From JBBDIK01 sp040880465 (GTDB taxonomy: Bacteria; Actinomycetota; UBA4738; JBBDHU01), in contig JBBDIK010000003.1 in NCBI GenBank assembly GCA_040880465.1, forward strand, positions 100,951 through 164,950: a stretch of 64,000 nt of DNA, read 5' to 3'. The position numbers and the translations under genes were made by a program. The notes under the pieces were generated by a model, which was given only the letters and a program-made list of their open reading frames with translations, searched no databases and was not told where the DNA came from. Positions 16,316 to 24,246 of this stretch are shown here, piece by piece. Within the stretch, counting starts at the first letter, position 1; each line of letters starts with the position of its first letter.

Positions 16316-17002
16316 ATGACCTTCCCGAGGCGCCTGCTGACCGGCCATGAGGAATTGATCCTCGACCTGCGGCCGCATTGGATCGCGCTCACCGGGCCCA
16401 CCCTCGTGACCGTCGCGATCCTTGTCGGGTGGGGCCTGACCTGGAAGTGGACCGGTCCGACGGGGGTCGGTCCCGGGCTCCGATGGGCCGGGCTTGGCGT
16501 CGGCCTGGTGATCTTCATCGCGTATCCGCTGCGCCGGTTCATCGATTGGTTCACCGACAACTTCGTGGTCACGACGGATCGGTTGATCCATCGGCGCGGG
16601 CTCATCGCGAAGAACTCGATGGAGATCCCGCTCGAAGCCATCAACGACGTTCGGTTCCGGCAGTCGATCATCGACCGGATCGTGGGCGCCGGGACCCTGG
16701 TCATCCAGTCGGCGAGCGAACAGGGGCGTGAGGAGTTCCGCTTCATCCGCGATCCGGAGCGCGTCCAGAAGACGATCTACGAGATGGGGGAGGAGAACCA
16801 GCAGCGGATGTTCGCCGGGGGGACGAAGCACACCGCCGCCGACGGGCTCACGGTGGCGGAGGAGATCCGGAAGCTCGATCAGCTGCGCGACGAGGGGGTG
16901 TTGACCGAGGAGGAGTTCGCCGCTCAGAAGGCGAAACTCCTCGGCGGCGGCGGCGGGAGCGACGGCACCGGTGGAGCGAACCCGAGCGGCAGTGCGACGT
17001 AG
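16316..17002 (+). CDS. membrane protein with bacterial PH (bPH2/YdbS-like) and SHOCT domains
   Basis: 228 residues. Two hydrophobic segments (WIALTGPTLVTVAILVGWGLTW and RWAGLGVGLVIFIAYPL) lead into a bacterial PH-like domain. This is marked by DNFVVTTDRLIHRRGLIAKNSMEIPLEAINDVRFRQS, the family pattern of a basic strand followed by an I-P-L-E-x-I sequence. Near the C-terminus EEIRKLDQLRDEGVLTEEEFAAQKAKLL is a SHOCT motif (about 180-207). A Gly/Ser-rich tail ends the protein. Such proteins are thought to sit at the inner membrane; the exact role is unknown. The stop directly abuts that of the convergent channel gene. Confidence 0.85.
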   Translation: MTFPRRLLTGHEELILDLRPHWIALTGPTLVTVAILVGWGLTWKWTGPTGVGPGLRWAGLGVGLVIFIAYPLRRFIDWFTDNFVVTTDRLIHRRGLIAKNSMEIPLEAINDVRFRQSIIDRIVGAGTLVIQSASEQGREEFRFIRDPERVQKTIYEMGEENQQRMFAGGTKHTAADGLTVAEEIRKLDQLRDEGVLTEEEFAAQKAKLLGGGGGSDGTGGANPSGSAT

Positions 17003-18013
17003 CTAGGCTCCCCCGCTGTCTTCCTCCCCGAGGACCAGCAACAGGTCTCCGCTCCTCAAGGGAAGGTCGCCGGCCGGGTTCGAAGTCACGGTGCCGTCGG
17101 CATGGCGGATCGCCAAGGGTGCAGCTGACCCAGCACCCTCTGCGACGGTCCGGCCGTCCAGCGAGGAACTGCCGTCGACCAGGATCTCCTGGACCCAGAG
17201 GCCACCCTTCGCATGGCCGGCTTCGTGACCGACCTCCAGCACGTCGACGATCGACGGGTGCAGGGCCATCAGGGCCATGTGGCGTCCACTTGACACGAAT
17301 GGTGAGACCACACGGTCTGCCCCCGCGGAGAGCAGGCGCGCGTCTGACCCCGGCTCCGAGGCGCGGGCGACGATGAGCAGGTCGGGATTCATCGAACGTG
17401 CGAGCAGCGCGATGTAGACGTTGGTCGCATCGGAGTCGACGGCGCAGATGAGGCCCCGGGCGCGCCCCACCCCGGCCGACCGAAGGACCGGTTCGAGCGA
17501 GGGGTCGCCGATCAGGTGGTCGACTCCATCGTCGTTCATCCGCTGTTCCAGTTCCTCGTCGATATCAACGACCACGAACGGGACCCCTTCTGACTCGAAG
17601 TCGCGCGCGACCGCCCGTCCCACCCGCCCGTAGGCACAGATGATGAAGTGGTCGGTGCGGTCGTCCAGTCGCTTCTGCATCCTTCGTCTCCTCCGTGCTT
17701 GCCCGAGCCGCTCGTCGCTGACCCATGCCGCGATCACCGACACGGTGACCAAGACGATCGCGACCCCCAGCATGATGAGCGTGATCGTGAAGATGCGGCC
17801 GCTCGTGTCCAGCGGACGGACCTCGCGGAAACCGACCGTCGAGAGGGCGAGCACCGTCATGTAGAGAGCGTCGGCGAACGACCAGCCCTCCAGCCCCATG
17901 TACCCGACCACGCCGTAGGTCGTTGCTCCGGCCACCAAGATGACCAGCCACCGCGCGCGGTTCCACAGATGGGTCGATCCCACGATGTGCAGTATGCCCG
18001 GTCGGGCGGCCAT
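17003..18013 (-). CDS. two-TM potassium-channel-like protein with RCK (TrkA-N/TrkA-C) domains
   Basis: 336 residues from ATG 18013. The first helix is WLVILVAGATTYGVVGYM, followed by a pore loop ALYMTVLALSTVGFREVRPL and a second helix IFTITLIMLGVAIVLVTVSVIAAW. A cytosolic RCK domain follows with HFIICAYGRVGRAVARDF (Rossmann G-x-G-x-x-G) and VVVDID. A TrkA-C domain is at the C-terminus (VQEILVDGSSSLDGRTVAEG...RSGDLLLVLG). The filter reads TVGFR instead of TVGYG, so the last filter Gly is replaced by Arg. It is probably an ion channel gated by cytosolic ligands, with selectivity uncertain. Its start lies 12 nt from the divergent VOC gene. Confidence 0.88.
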   Translation of the reverse strand: MAARPGILHIVGSTHLWNRARWLVILVAGATTYGVVGYMGLEGWSFADALYMTVLALSTVGFREVRPLDTSGRIFTITLIMLGVAIVLVTVSVIAAWVSDERLGQARRRRRMQKRLDDRTDHFIICAYGRVGRAVARDFESEGVPFVVVDIDEELEQRMNDDGVDHLIGDPSLEPVLRSAGVGRARGLICAVDSDATNVYIALLARSMNPDLLIVARASEPGSDARLLSAGADRVVSPFVSSGRHMALMALHPSIVDVLEVGHEAGHAKGGLWVQEILVDGSSSLDGRTVAEGAGSAAPLAIRHADGTVTSNPAGDLPLRSGDLLLVLGEEDSGGA

Positions 18014-18025
18014 ACTGGGACCCAC

Positions 18026-18385
18026 ATGACCCTCGGGCGCCTCGATCACGTCTACTACTGGACCGCCGACATGGGGCGCGCCGTCGAGTTCTATCGCGAC
18101 GTCCTCGGACTCAACCTCGCCCGCCGAGATGGCGACAGTTGGGCTGCGTTCGATACGGGCGCCGTCCGATTCGCCCTGCATGGGGCCGTGGAGGGGCGTC
18201 CCGTCGCTCCCGGGGGCGCGACGGCGACCTTCGAAGTGAAGGACCTGGACGTCGCTCGGCGAGGGCTGGAGGACAAGGGTGTCGTGTTCCACGAACACGC
18301 CGGTGAGGTTGCCGGCTACGCGCGGTTCGCGTCGTTCTCCGACCCGGACGGCAACACCGTGCAACTGATCGAATACGAGCACTGA
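18026..18385 (+). CDS. VOC (glyoxalase/dioxygenase superfamily) protein
   Basis: 119 residues: LDHVYYWTADMGRAVEFYRDVLGLNL at the N-terminus and FASFSDPDGNTVQLIEY at the C-terminus, the paired beta-alpha-beta modules of the vicinal-oxygen-chelate fold. Candidate metal ligands are His8 and the Glu of LIEY. The substrate is not predictable. ATG 18026 is only 12 nt from the divergent channel start, leaving no room for a normal 5' leader; a CATACT sequence (18011-18016) could act as -10. Confidence 0.82.
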   Translation: MTLGRLDHVYYWTADMGRAVEFYRDVLGLNLARRDGDSWAAFDTGAVRFALHGAVEGRPVAPGGATATFEVKDLDVARRGLEDKGVVFHEHAGEVAGYARFASFSDPDGNTVQLIEYEH

Positions 18386-18428
18386 CGGCCCCGTTCTTGC
18401 TCTGGCGGGCGATTCTCACGAGATGTGT

Positions 18429-18457
18429 TTGATTGGTGCCTGATCCGCCCCTATCGT
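18429..18457 (+). promoter_or_regulatory. putative -35/-10 promoter of the M23 peptidase gene
   Basis: TTGATT (18429-18434) and TATCGT (18452-18457) are separated by 17 bp, a good sigma-70-type spacing. The ATG is 40 nt downstream of the -10, so this unit has a real leader. Confidence 0.5.
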
Positions 18458-18497
18458 TGACGCTCCCTATGAGCATCCGGTACTAGATAGAGACCCC

Positions 18498-19643
18498 ATG
18501 AGATCTTCCCCAACCTCTCATCGCGTATTCAGTCGCGCCTGGGGCGTGCTTCTCGCATGCCTGATGGTTGCGGCCGCCTTCTCGCCCGTCGTTGCGAAGT
18601 CGAACAAAGGTCCGAGCGAGAAGGATCTCAAGGAGGCCGAGAGGAACCTGGCTCGCGCGCAGGAAGAGGCCAAAGTCCTGGGGAACCAGATCGGGACGAC
18701 GAAGGGTCGGATCCAGCTCCTTCGGACGGACGTGGACAACCTCCGCGGCGAGGTCAAGCTGGCCACTGCCGAGTACGAGGAGGCGGCCGAGAAGCTGGCC
18801 GAGACCGAGGAGAAGCAAGGCGCGATCGAGGATGATTTCGACGTCGTCCGCGACGTGATGGATGACCGGACCCGGAGCGCGTACATCGAAGGACCCACCG
18901 GCGGACTTGAGGTGCTCCTGGGCTCCGAGTCGCTCGAAGACATGTCCGAGCGCAGCACGTTCCTCAACGCCCTCCAGGCACAGGACGCCAACGCCTCGCG
19001 CAAGCTCCGCGCGCTGGCGCACGATCTGCAGGCCGTGAAGCACGAGCAGAAGCTTCAGGCCAAGGAGGCGGAGCAGCTCCTCAAGTACAAGGAGCAGGAG
19101 CAAGAGGCCCTCCAGGCGAAGGTCGACGAGCAGAATGCCGCCTTGGATGATCTGAGCAAGCAGCTCCACCAGGCGCAGATGCTCGAGAAGAAGTGGGGCG
19201 TTCGGGTCGAGACGATCGCCAAGAAACTGGCGGTGTACCCGGTCAACGGGAACGGTCCCCTGTACGTCTGCCCCGTGCCGAACTACACATGGCTGTCCGA
19301 CGACTGGCTCGCGCCGCGCGTCGGGCACTTGCACCAGGGCAACGACATCGGCGCCGCCAACGGTGCGGATATCGTGGCGCCGTTCGACGGGGTCGCCAAG
19401 TCCACGAATAGCAGCTTGGGCGGGCTCTCGGTCTACGTCTACGGCAAGGATGGGTACGTCTACAACGCGCACCTGTCTCGCCTCGGCAAGCAGGGGCATG
19501 TCGAGGCGGGCGATGTCGTCGGCTACGTCGGGACCTCCGGGAACGCTGCCTCAACCGCCCCGCACGATCACTTCGAGTGGCACCCGAACGACGGCAACGC
19601 GGTCGACCCGCACGAGTACCTCATGGAGGTCTGCCACAAGTAG
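18498..19643 (+). CDS. secreted coiled-coil M23-family peptidase (EnvC/NlpD-like architecture)
   Basis: 381 residues. A signal peptide (VFSRAWGVLLACLMVAAAFSPVVA) is followed by about 190 residues of coiled coil (KDLKEAERNLARAQEEAKVLGNQI through DEQNAALDDLSKQLHQ). The C-terminal LytM domain has HLHQGNDIGAANGADIVAPFDG and ends HDHFEWHPNDGNAVDPHEYL. The zinc pattern H-x3-D is present as HQGND; the second motif is HDHFEWH rather than the usual HLHFE. Family members cleave, or activate cleavage of, peptidoglycan peptides during division or growth. Whether this one is active or degenerate cannot be decided by eye. The gene appears monocistronic. Confidence 0.88.
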   Translation: MRSSPTSHRVFSRAWGVLLACLMVAAAFSPVVAKSNKGPSEKDLKEAERNLARAQEEAKVLGNQIGTTKGRIQLLRTDVDNLRGEVKLATAEYEEAAEKLAETEEKQGAIEDDFDVVRDVMDDRTRSAYIEGPTGGLEVLLGSESLEDMSERSTFLNALQAQDANASRKLRALAHDLQAVKHEQKLQAKEAEQLLKYKEQEQEALQAKVDEQNAALDDLSKQLHQAQMLEKKWGVRVETIAKKLAVYPVNGNGPLYVCPVPNYTWLSDDWLAPRVGHLHQGNDIGAANGADIVAPFDGVAKSTNSSLGGLSVYVYGKDGYVYNAHLSRLGKQGHVEAGDVVGYVGTSGNAASTAPHDHFEWHPNDGNAVDPHEYLMEVCHK

Positions 19644-19729
19644 CCTCTCCCACTCGGCGTGGTGAACGGCGTCCGTGGCGTGACCGGTAGACTGAGCCCT
19701 CACTCAGTCGCGCAGGTGGGGCGGAGGAC

Positions 19730-21700
19730 ATGACGCGAAGCGAGCCGTGGATCTTCCGAACGTACGCGGGGTACGGGAACGCCCGCGTGACGAACGAGCG
19801 GTTCAAGCGGAACCTGGCGAAGGGACAGACGGGGCTGTCGATCGCCTTCGACCTGCCGACCCAAACCGGCTACGACTCGGACCATCCGATGGCGCGAGGG
19901 GAGGTCGGGCGGGTCGGCGTTCCGGTGTGTTCGCTGGGCGACATGTTGACCGTGATGGACGGTATCCCCGTCGAGAAGACCAACACCTCGATGACGATCA
20001 ACGCGCCGGCCATGTGGCTCCTGGCCCTGTATGTCGCGACCGGCGACGAGCACGGCGCGTCGCGCGCCGAACTATCAGGCACGACACAGAACGACATCCT
20101 CAAGGAGTTCCTGGCTCGAGGGACGTACATCTTCCCGCCGGAGGCATCGATCCGCCTGGCGACCGACATGATCGCTTGGACGGTCCACGAGACCCCCCGA
20201 TGGAACCCGGTGAACGTGTGCTCCTACCACCTGCAGGAAGCCGGCGCCGATCCGGTGCTGGAGGTCGGCTTCACCCTGGCGAACGCGATCGCGTACCTGG
20301 ACGCGGTCCGCGCGTCGGGACAGGTGGAGGACGACGTGTTCCCGCGATTGGTCGGGCGGATCTCGTTCTTCCTGAACGCCGGCGTCCGGTTCGTCGAGGA
20401 GATGGCCAAGGTCCGGGCGTTCACCCGTCTCTGGGATCGCGTCGCGCTGGAACGGTATGGGGTCGATGAGGAGAAGTACCGGCGGTTCCGCTACGGCGTC
20501 CAGGTGAACTCGCTGGGGCTATCGGCGTCGCAGCCTGAGAACAATATCTACCGGATCATGCTCGAGATGCTCGCGGTGACGCTCTCTAAGGACGCGCGGG
20601 CTCGCGCCGTTCAACTGCCGGCATGGAACGAGGCGCTCGGGCTCCCGCGGGCATGGGATCAGCAATGGATGCTCCGTGCGCAACAGGTGCTCGCCTACGA
20701 GACCGACCTGCTGGAGTACGGCGACCTGTTCGAGGGCTCGAAGGTCGTCGAGGGACTGACCGAGCGGATCGAGACGGAGGCGTGGGAGCAGTTGCAACGG
20801 GTGCTGGACGCCGGAGGTGCGGTCGCGAGCATCGAGTACATGAAGGAACAGCTCGTCGCGGCGAACGCGAGACGCCTGCGGGAGATCGAATCCGGCGATC
20901 GGACGTGGGTCGGCGTGAACGCCTGGACCGAGACCGAGCCCTCGCCTCTGGAGGGCGAGGAGGCGCCGTTCGACCGCGCGGATCCGGATCACGACCGGGA
21001 GCAGCTGGAGCGCCTCGACGCGTGGCGCGGGGAGCGCGATGCGGCCGCCGTCGCGAGCGCACTGGACGAACTCCGTCGGGCGGCCGCGTCCGACGACAAC
21101 TGCATGCCCGCCTCGATCGAGGCTGCGAAGGCCGGAGCGACGACGGGCGAGTGGACGCAGGCCTTGCGCGAGATGTTCGGCGAGTACCGTGCACCGACGG
21201 GGCTCGGCGTCCGTGCCGCCGATACCGGCTCGGCCGAGTCGCTGGACGCCGTGCGCGAACGGGTTGCGAGGGCGGCCGATGCGATGGGCGTAGCGAAGAT
21301 CCGGATGTTGATCGGCAAGCCGGGACTCGACGGCCACTCGAACGCGGCCGAGCAGGTGTCCCTCCGCGCGCGCGACGCCGGCATGGAGGTGATCTACCAG
21401 GGCATCCGCCTGACCCCTCAGGAGATCGCTCGCGCCGCGGCGGATGAGGACGTGCACGTCATCGGCCTGTCGATCCTGTCGGGGGCCCACGCGATGCTGG
21501 TGCCGGAGGTGCTCGAGCAGCTCCGTGACCAGGGTGTGGATACCGACCGCGTTCCCGTCGTCGTGGGCGGGGTCATCCCCGACGATGACGCCGAGGCGCT
21601 GCGGGCCGCCGGTGTGGCTCGCGTCTACACGCCGCGCGAATACGACCTGACCGAGATGATCGGGCAGGTCGCGGACCTGGTCGCGGAGCGCGCCTCGTGA
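19730..21700 (+). CDS. ecm: ethylmalonyl-CoA-mutase-type (MeaA-like) B12-dependent acyl-CoA mutase
   Basis: 656 residues: catalytic TIM barrel (about 1-490) plus fused C-terminal cobalamin domain (about 510-656). It opens WIFRTYAGYGNARVTNERFKRNLAKGQTGLSIAFDLPTQTGYDSDHP, a signature of the MeaA/Ecm group, with Tyr12, Arg142 (FPPEASIRLATD) and His167 (CSYHLQEAG). The B12 loop reads GKPGLDGHSNAAEQ: Asp534 and lower-ligand His536 are kept, but the Gly of DxHxxG is Ala539. Ecm converts ethylmalonyl-CoA to methylsuccinyl-CoA. The ccr gene in the same window supports that role over isobutyryl-CoA mutase. ATG 19730 has a GGAGG site. It overlaps the next gene by 4 nt. Confidence 0.87.
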   Translation: MTRSEPWIFRTYAGYGNARVTNERFKRNLAKGQTGLSIAFDLPTQTGYDSDHPMARGEVGRVGVPVCSLGDMLTVMDGIPVEKTNTSMTINAPAMWLLALYVATGDEHGASRAELSGTTQNDILKEFLARGTYIFPPEASIRLATDMIAWTVHETPRWNPVNVCSYHLQEAGADPVLEVGFTLANAIAYLDAVRASGQVEDDVFPRLVGRISFFLNAGVRFVEEMAKVRAFTRLWDRVALERYGVDEEKYRRFRYGVQVNSLGLSASQPENNIYRIMLEMLAVTLSKDARARAVQLPAWNEALGLPRAWDQQWMLRAQQVLAYETDLLEYGDLFEGSKVVEGLTERIETEAWEQLQRVLDAGGAVASIEYMKEQLVAANARRLREIESGDRTWVGVNAWTETEPSPLEGEEAPFDRADPDHDREQLERLDAWRGERDAAAVASALDELRRAAASDDNCMPASIEAAKAGATTGEWTQALREMFGEYRAPTGLGVRAADTGSAESLDAVRERVARAADAMGVAKIRMLIGKPGLDGHSNAAEQVSLRARDAGMEVIYQGIRLTPQEIARAAADEDVHVIGLSILSGAHAMLVPEVLEQLRDQGVDTDRVPVVVGGVIPDDDAEALRAAGVARVYTPREYDLTEMIGQVADLVAERAS

Positions 21701-22476
21701 CCGCGTCGGACACGCCGTTCTGGAGGACCGCGATCTCGGAGGTACGGCCCAACGAGATCCGCGTTCGCGGCTACAACCTGTTGGAGCTGATCGGGAACCG
21801 CTCGTTCGGCGATGTCGTGTACCTCTTGCTGTCCGGGGAGCTGCCCGCGGGGAACGAGGGTCGGATGATGGATGCGCTGCTGGTATCCGCGACCGAGCAC
21901 GGGCTGATGGCGCCGTCGGTCGATGCGACGCGCTTCGTCGCGAGTGGCGGCGTTCCCCTCCAGGCGGCGGTGGCGTCGGGTATCAACGCGATGGGCGAGT
22001 TCCACGCGGGCGCGGTCGACGCGAGCGCCCGGCTGATCCTCGAGGCGGACGCGCTGGATCTGCCGGCGGCCGAAGCCGGGCGCGAGCTGGTGAAGACGTG
22101 CCGGGAGCAGAAGCGGTTGCTCTCGGGTTTCGGTCACAAGGTGCATCACCCCGATCCGCGAACGGCCCGGGTGATGCAGGTCGCGGAAGATCTCGGTGTC
22201 TTCGGCCCGTTCTGCGAACTGGGGTTGGCCATCGAGGATGCGACCGAGGAGTTCTACTCGAAGCGCCTGCCGATGAACATCGACGGAGCGATGGCCTGCA
22301 TCATGCTCGAGCTGGGTCTCGATCCCGCGCTCGGGAAGGCGTTCTACGTCATCGGGCGAGCACCCGGGCTGGTCGCGCACGCGTTCGAGGAGCAGACGCG
22401 CGAGGGCCCCTATCGCGACATCGGGTGGGAGAACGTGGCCTACGACGGGCCCGACGCGCGGGAGCTGCCCGAGTGA
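21697..22476 (+). CDS. citrate-synthase-superfamily protein, citryl-CoA-lyase-like
   Basis: 259 residues from GTG 21697, which overlaps the ecm stop (GTGA). It is a short citrate synthase homologue lacking most of the N-terminal domain, as in citryl-CoA lyase and the C-terminal part of ATP-citrate lyase. The three catalytic positions are kept: His in GEFHAGAVDA, His in SGFGHKVHHPDPRT, and Asp in MNIDGAMACIMLELG. Its place between ecm and hbd suggests C-C cleavage or condensation of an acyl-CoA in the same pathway, possibly filling a lyase step; that is inference. A real citryl-CoA lyase in a reverse-TCA context lacks support here because no citryl-CoA synthetase is visible. Confidence 0.78.
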   Translation: MTASDTPFWRTAISEVRPNEIRVRGYNLLELIGNRSFGDVVYLLLSGELPAGNEGRMMDALLVSATEHGLMAPSVDATRFVASGGVPLQAAVASGINAMGEFHAGAVDASARLILEADALDLPAAEAGRELVKTCREQKRLLSGFGHKVHHPDPRTARVMQVAEDLGVFGPFCELGLAIEDATEEFYSKRLPMNIDGAMACIMLELGLDPALGKAFYVIGRAPGLVAHAFEEQTREGPYRDIGWENVAYDGPDARELPE

Positions 22477-23330
22477 AGCCGGATGAGATCACCCGGGTGG
22501 GCGTTGTCGGCTGTGGATTGATGGGTTCAGGGATCGTCGAGGTCGTCGCGCGTTCGGGCATCGACGTGACGGTCGTGGAGGTGTCCGAGGAGGCGCTCGC
22601 GGCCGGTCTGGCGAGGCTCGAGGCGTCGACGCAGAGGGCCGTCGATCGGGAGAAGCTCTCGTCCGAGGATCGCGAGCTCCTGCTCGCACGTGTCCAGGGC
22701 GTGGCCGATCTCGGAGCGCTCGCGGAGGTCGATGTCGTCATCGAAGCGGCGTCCGAGGACCTGCGGATCAAGGCCGAGATCTTCAGGGCCGCGGACGAGG
22801 TCACCGGACCCGATGTCGTGCTGGCGACGAACACCTCGTCGATCCCGATCGCCGAGCTGGCGGTGTCGACGTCCCGCCCCGAGAAGGTTGTCGGTACGCA
22901 CTTCTTCAACCCGCCGACCGTGATGAAGCTCCTTGAGGTCGTCCAGGGCCTGATGACCTCGGACGAGACGGTCGACCTCGTTCGAGGGCTCGGCGTGCGG
23001 ATCGGCAAGAACGTGGTGCTGTCGAAGGACCGTGCCGGCTTCATCGTGAACTGGCTGCTCATGCCGTACCTGAACAGCGCCGTTCGGATGCTGGAAGAGG
23101 GCTTCGCGACACGCGAGGACATCGACGAGGCGGTTGTGCTCGGGCTCGCACACCCGATGGGTCCGTTGCAGCTGCTCGATCTGATCGGCCTCGACACCGC
23201 ATTGCACATCTCGAACGTCCTGTTCGACGAGTTCAAGGACCCGCTGTACGCGCCGCCGCCGCTGCTCAAGCGCATGGTCACGGCAGGCCGCCTCGGCCGC
23301 AAGACCGGCCGCGGCTTCTACGAGTACTGA
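22473..23330 (+). CDS. hbd: 3-hydroxybutyryl-CoA dehydrogenase
   Basis: 285 residues from GTG 22473 (GTGA overlap with the upstream gene); longer in-frame upstream sequence is a shadow. The NAD(P)-binding motif is VGVVGCGLMGSGIVEVVARSG. Catalytic blocks are ATNTSSIPI, VGTHFFNPPTVMKLLEVV and DRAGFIVNWLLMPYLNSAV; the family end is GLAHPMGPLQLLDLIGLD...GRKTGRGFYEY. It reduces acetoacetyl-CoA to 3-hydroxybutyryl-CoA or works in reverse. With ecm in the same operon and thiolase and ccr nearby, it fits the C4 arm of the ethylmalonyl-CoA pathway. It converges on the APH-fold kinase gene with a 13-nt overlap. Confidence 0.93.
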   Translation: MKPDEITRVGVVGCGLMGSGIVEVVARSGIDVTVVEVSEEALAAGLARLEASTQRAVDREKLSSEDRELLLARVQGVADLGALAEVDVVIEAASEDLRIKAEIFRAADEVTGPDVVLATNTSSIPIAELAVSTSRPEKVVGTHFFNPPTVMKLLEVVQGLMTSDETVDLVRGLGVRIGKNVVLSKDRAGFIVNWLLMPYLNSAVRMLEEGFATREDIDEAVVLGLAHPMGPLQLLDLIGLDTALHISNVLFDEFKDPLYAPPPLLKRMVTAGRLGRKTGRGFYEY

Positions 23331-24238
23331 GCGACCAGATCGGCGACCCAGTCGTCGAGGCGGCGCACCTTGACCGGGTCGTCCTCGCCGGGGGGGCCGA
23401 AGGGCAGCGAGTCGGCGCAGTCGACCAGTTCCCAGTAGACGCGATCTTCGGTTCCCGGTCCGCCGAGTGCCTCGTAGTGAAGGAGGAAGGCATCCGCGAC
23501 CTCCGCGCTGTAGTCCCACGCCAGGTTCTGGCGCATGCGCCCGACGTCGATCGCCGGCGGACCCCAGCATCCGGTCGTCCAGTCCACGATCGCGGTGAGT
23601 CCGTTGCCGTCCCACAGGGTGTTCCACTGGTGGTAGTCGCGGTGGATGAAGATCTGCGCCGATGCGGGTTCTGGCCCGGCCACGATCTCGAGCACTCGCT
23701 CCCATGCCCCCGTGTGCACCGTGTAGTCGGGGAAGGGCAGTTCGGCCGCCGCGGTGTAGCGCTCGTAGCCGGGCAGGCGATCGGGCCGCTCGATCGGTGC
23801 CACCCGGTGGATGGCGAGCAGGTGCTCTGCCAGCTGCCGGGTGAAGTCATCGACGTCGGCGATAGCGCCCGGGGCCTTGCCGGGGAGCCGAGTCGTCAGG
23901 AGCGAAGGCACGTCGCACTCGCTGCCGTCCGGATCGGCGGCGAGCAGGACGGGCGCGGGGACGGGGGTCGGCGCCAGCAGCTCCATGGCCCGGATCTCGT
24001 TCGCCGGGACGTACCAGGGATCGCTGCCGAGACGGCCGGCATCGGTGTACCTGCGGAGCGCGAGGCTGTCGGTCGTTCCACTGGATGTGCCCACGTCGAC
24101 GAAGTGCACCGATGTTGATGAGACCTGCACCGGGTGAACGGCCAGAACGCGCCCGCCCGTCTCCCGTTCGACCCAAGCGATGGCCTCCGGCGGGAGCTCG
24201 CGGCCGGGCTCGATCACGGTATGCGGCTGCTTCCCCAT
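23318..24238 (-). CDS. APH/choline-kinase-fold phosphotransferase
   Basis: 306 residues. The Brenner motif IHRDYHQWNTLW carries the catalytic Asp, and IVDWTTGCWGPPAIDVGRMRQNLAW supplies the metal-binding Asp and following family block. An ATP-binding N-lobe precedes them. It is the last gene of a run with two glycosyltransferases and a cupin, 8 nt after the GT2 stop, so a role in small-molecule or sugar phosphorylation is more likely than antibiotic resistance. No resistance phenotype can be inferred from the fold alone. Confidence 0.85.
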   Translation of the reverse strand: MGKQPHTVIEPGRELPPEAIAWVERETGGRVLAVHPVQVSSTSVHFVDVGTSSGTTDSLALRRYTDAGRLGSDPWYVPANEIRAMELLAPTPVPAPVLLAADPDGSECDVPSLLTTRLPGKAPGAIADVDDFTRQLAEHLLAIHRVAPIERPDRLPGYERYTAAAELPFPDYTVHTGAWERVLEIVAGPEPASAQIFIHRDYHQWNTLWDGNGLTAIVDWTTGCWGPPAIDVGRMRQNLAWDYSAEVADAFLLHYEALGGPGTEDRVYWELVDCADSLPFGPPGEDDPVKVRRLDDWVADLVAQYS

Positions 24239-24246
24239 TTCGGAAC

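Noticed and set aside
23318..24238. Aminoglycoside resistance gene
   Set aside because: Only the general APH fold is supported; the glycosyltransferase and cupin neighbours point to metabolism.
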